Assembly: GCF_001192835.1 (NCBI RefSeq) | Contig: NZ_DF968182.1 | Coordinates: 2,172,345 to 2,236,344 of the forward strand | DNA from: Lentimicrobium saccharophilum | GTDB lineage: Bacteria > Bacteroidota > Bacteroidia > Bacteroidales > Lentimicrobiaceae | Reading direction: 5' to 3' | DNA length: 64,000 bases | Shown: positions 62,313 to 64,000 of the stretch, one piece after another | How positions within the stretch are numbered: position 1 is the stretch's first letter | Layout of the letters: each line of letters begins with the position of its first letter | Position numbers and translations under genes: made by a program | The notes under the pieces: model-generated | The model's input: the letters and a program-made list of their open reading frames with translations, nothing else | What the model was told of the DNA's origin: nothing | Databases searched by the model: none

Positions 62313-63674
62313 ATGGAAAAATTAAACACTTACCTTGAATCCAACAAACAACGTTTTCTGGATGAATTGTTCGGACTGATCCGCATTCCTTCAATAAGTT
62401 CAATTTCCGACCACAAGCCCGATATGCTGAAGGCTGCTGAATACTGGAAAAACACCATTCTGAAGTCCGGCGCCGACAAGGCCGAGATCATTCCTACCGC
62501 CGGCAACCCGGTGGTTTATGGTGAAAAGATCATCGATCCATCAAAACCCACTGTGCTGGTTTACGGACATTACGATGTAATGCCGGTTGACCCGCTTGAC
62601 CTTTGGAAAAGCCCGCCTTTCGAGCCGGAAATCCGCGACGGTAAGATTTATGCCCGCGGGGCCGATGATGACAAAGGCCAGGCATTTATGCATGCCAAAG
62701 CATTCGAAAGCATGGTCAGCACCGGAACCTTGCCCTGCAATGTAAAATTCATGATCGAAGGCGAAGAGGAGATCGGCTCCCCGAACCTTGAGAAATTCTG
62801 CAGCGATCACAAGGAGATGCTTAAAGCCGACATCATCCTGGTATCTGATACCGGCATGATCGCGCAGGATATTCCTTCCATCACCGTTGGTCTGCGTGGA
62901 CTGGCCTACCTCGAAGTTGAGGTAACCGGGCCAAACCGCGACCTGCATTCCGGATTGTTCGGGGGCGCTGTAGCCAACCCGATCAACATTCTCTCAAAGA
63001 TGATCGCTTCGCTGACGGACGAAAACCACCACATCACCATCCCGGGATTCTACGACAAAGTGCTTGAACTTACGGCTGAAGAGCGCGCTGAAATGGCCAA
63101 AGCTCCGTTCAACCTTGAAGAATACAAGAAAGCCATCGACATCGCTGAAGTTTGCGGCGAAAAGGGCTACTCCACCATGGAGCGCACAGGCATCCGGCCA
63201 ACCCTTGATGTTTGCGGCATCTGGGGCGGATACACCGGAGAAGGCGCCAAGACCGTACTGCCGTCGAAAGCCACGGCCAAAATATCCATGCGTCTGGTTC
63301 CGCACCAGGATCATGAAGAAATCTCGAAACTTTTCGAAGAACACTTTTTAAAAATCGCCCCTCCTTACGTAAAAGTAAAAGTTACCAACCTGCACGGCGG
63401 ACAGGGTTATGTATCGCCCACCGATACAAAAGCCTATCAGGCTGCCAGCAAAGCCTATGAAACCACCTTCGGCAAAAAGCCGGTGCCTGTCCGCAGCGGC
63501 GGGAGCATCCCCATCATCTCTACGTTTGAACGTGTGCTGGGGATCAAATCCATCCTGATGGGCTTCGGGCTTGAATCGGATGCCATCCATTCACCGAACG
63601 AAAATTATCCGCTGTTCAATTTCTACAAGGGAATCGAGACCATCCCCTATTTCTATAAATATTACTGCGAGTAA
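62313..63674 (+). CDS. M20 family dipeptidase
   Basis: 453 residues. Metal-binding and catalytic motifs of the M20 (CNDP/ArgE/DapE) fold: YGHYDVMPVD (His, Asp), ARGADDDKGQ (Asp), MIEGEEEIGS (catalytic Glu pair), and a late His in DAIHSPNENY; the lid/dimerisation domain lies between about 190 and 370. No signal peptide, so probably cytosolic. It releases amino acids from dipeptides; exact substrate unknown. Has a terminator right behind it. Confidence 0.93.
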   Translation: MEKLNTYLESNKQRFLDELFGLIRIPSISSISDHKPDMLKAAEYWKNTILKSGADKAEIIPTAGNPVVYGEKIIDPSKPTVLVYGHYDVMPVDPLDLWKSPPFEPEIRDGKIYARGADDDKGQAFMHAKAFESMVSTGTLPCNVKFMIEGEEEIGSPNLEKFCSDHKEMLKADIILVSDTGMIAQDIPSITVGLRGLAYLEVEVTGPNRDLHSGLFGGAVANPINILSKMIASLTDENHHITIPGFYDKVLELTAEERAEMAKAPFNLEEYKKAIDIAEVCGEKGYSTMERTGIRPTLDVCGIWGGYTGEGAKTVLPSKATAKISMRLVPHQDHEEISKLFEEHFLKIAPPYVKVKVTNLHGGQGYVSPTDTKAYQAASKAYETTFGKKPVPVRSGGSIPIISTFERVLGIKSILMGFGLESDAIHSPNENYPLFNFYKGIETIPYFYKYYCE

Positions 63675-63693
63675 ACAGAAACTGCAATATGAC

Positions 63694-63730
63694 AAAAGCC
63701 TTCCCTGATCTCCGGGGGAGGCTTTTTGTT
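63694..63730 (+). terminator. Terminator of the M20 peptidase gene
   Basis: Stem AAAAGCCTTCCC / GGGGGAGGCTTTT (with one bulge or G-T pairs) followed by TTTGTTT. Confidence 0.75.
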
Positions 63731-63841
63731 TCAGGGAACTCTGCTAAATTGTGTAACGCTATCGCAATTATCAGAAAACAATTGGCATTCCGGATAAAAT
63801 GGTTCTGAGGCAGATCCGCTACTGCGATCACCCGGGTCAGG

Positions 63842-64000
63842 CTAAGGCAGCAGAAACTTTCCCGCAATACGGGAATCCTGTGAACCTGAAAGTCTGAAAA
63901 AATAGATACCGGCCGGGAGGTTCAAAAGACTGACAGCGGCCGGGCCCCGGCCCGTCAGCAGTTCACTTAAAACCAGCCTTCCATCGGTCTGATAAATATG
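63842..64000 (-). CDS. C-terminal end of a T9SS type A cargo, cut by the window edge
   Basis: Minus strand, frame open from base 64000 to the TAG at 63842-63844: 52 residues that read like the last strands of a Por_Secre_tail (type A sorting) domain. Landmarks are YQTDGRLVLSELL, then LNLPAGIYFFRLSG and a final GKFLLP. The domain directs proteins through the type IX secretion system and is then cleaved and replaced by anionic LPS at the surface. The body of the protein is outside the window. Confidence 0.8.
   Translation of the reverse strand, partial: HIYQTDGRLVLSELLTGRGPAAVSLLNLPAGIYFFRLSGSQDSRIAGKFLLP

Noticed and set aside
1-64000. tRNA, rRNA, riboswitch, IS element or phage genes
   Set aside because: I looked for cloverleaf-like arms with CCA ends, transposase DDE or recombinase motifs, and known riboswitch cores in the gaps and found none I could support; a tRNAscan and Infernal search would be needed to be certain.

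Overview
The window is chromosomal DNA of a member of the Bacteroidota, most likely a Bacteroidales-type anaerobe. The signs are type IX secretion (T9SS) C-terminal domains on four products, lpxK and lpxH homologues, SusD-free but OMP-rich envelope genes, PKD/BACON/choice-of-anchor adhesin domains, the archaeal/eukaryal-type prolyl-tRNA synthetase usual in this phylum, and at least fifteen copies of the phylum's -7 promoter box (TAnnTTTG) 10-100 bases before start codons. I see no phage, IS element, CRISPR array, tRNA or rRNA. It looks like a core-genome region with tightly packed genes and some envelope-related accessory genes.

Layout. 1-4.5 kb: 3' part of a DNA polymerase III delta-prime gene, a DivIC/FtsB-like division gene, mazG, a PagL-like outer-membrane deacylase and a DUF2807 lipoprotein. 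4.6-11 kb: proS, a very odd Tyr/Trp-rich lipoprotein with 15-residue repeats, a FadL-like outer-membrane protein and a TPR protein. 11-18 kb: a zinc-ribbon coiled-coil protein with a Nif3-like protein, then lpxK, purine nucleoside phosphorylase, a thioredoxin-fold protein without its cysteines, lpxH and a Ppx/GppA phosphatase. 18.4-23 kb: a molybdenum-cofactor operon (moeA, an unusually short moaA, moaC, an unknown four-helix membrane protein, a MOSC-MogA fusion, an HD hydrolase). 23-29 kb (minus strand): zupT-alkB, then a HlyD / MacB-type permease / TolC efflux operon with no ATPase gene. 29-36 kb (minus): guaB, three SurA/PpiC-type periplasmic folding factors and a MoxR ATPase.

36-45 kb: an S9 peptidase, a type-B T9SS cargo of Fn3 repeats and a 1367-residue type-A T9SS cargo. 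45-50 kb: glyA, two unrelated L,D-transpeptidases and a beta-barrel protein. 50-58.5 kb: a Kef-type antiporter with a stress-protein tail, xseAB, sixA, ppk1 and gap. 58.6-64 kb: a SprB-like cargo of about 1134 residues, an M20 peptidase and, cut by the right edge, the C-terminus of another T9SS cargo.

How it fits together: envelope biogenesis dominates (lipid A synthesis and trimming, periplasmic chaperones, L,D-cross-linking, T9SS cargo, efflux). Polyphosphate is handled by ppk1 with a neighbouring SixA and by a distant Ppx. The strongest candidates for something new are the compact MoaA with its unknown membrane partner, the Tyr/Trp-rich repeat lipoprotein between proS and the FadL-like gene, the ATPase-less efflux operon with two ATGCAT-centred palindromes ahead of it, and the sixA-ppk1 pair. 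No single system in the window is plainly unprecedented.
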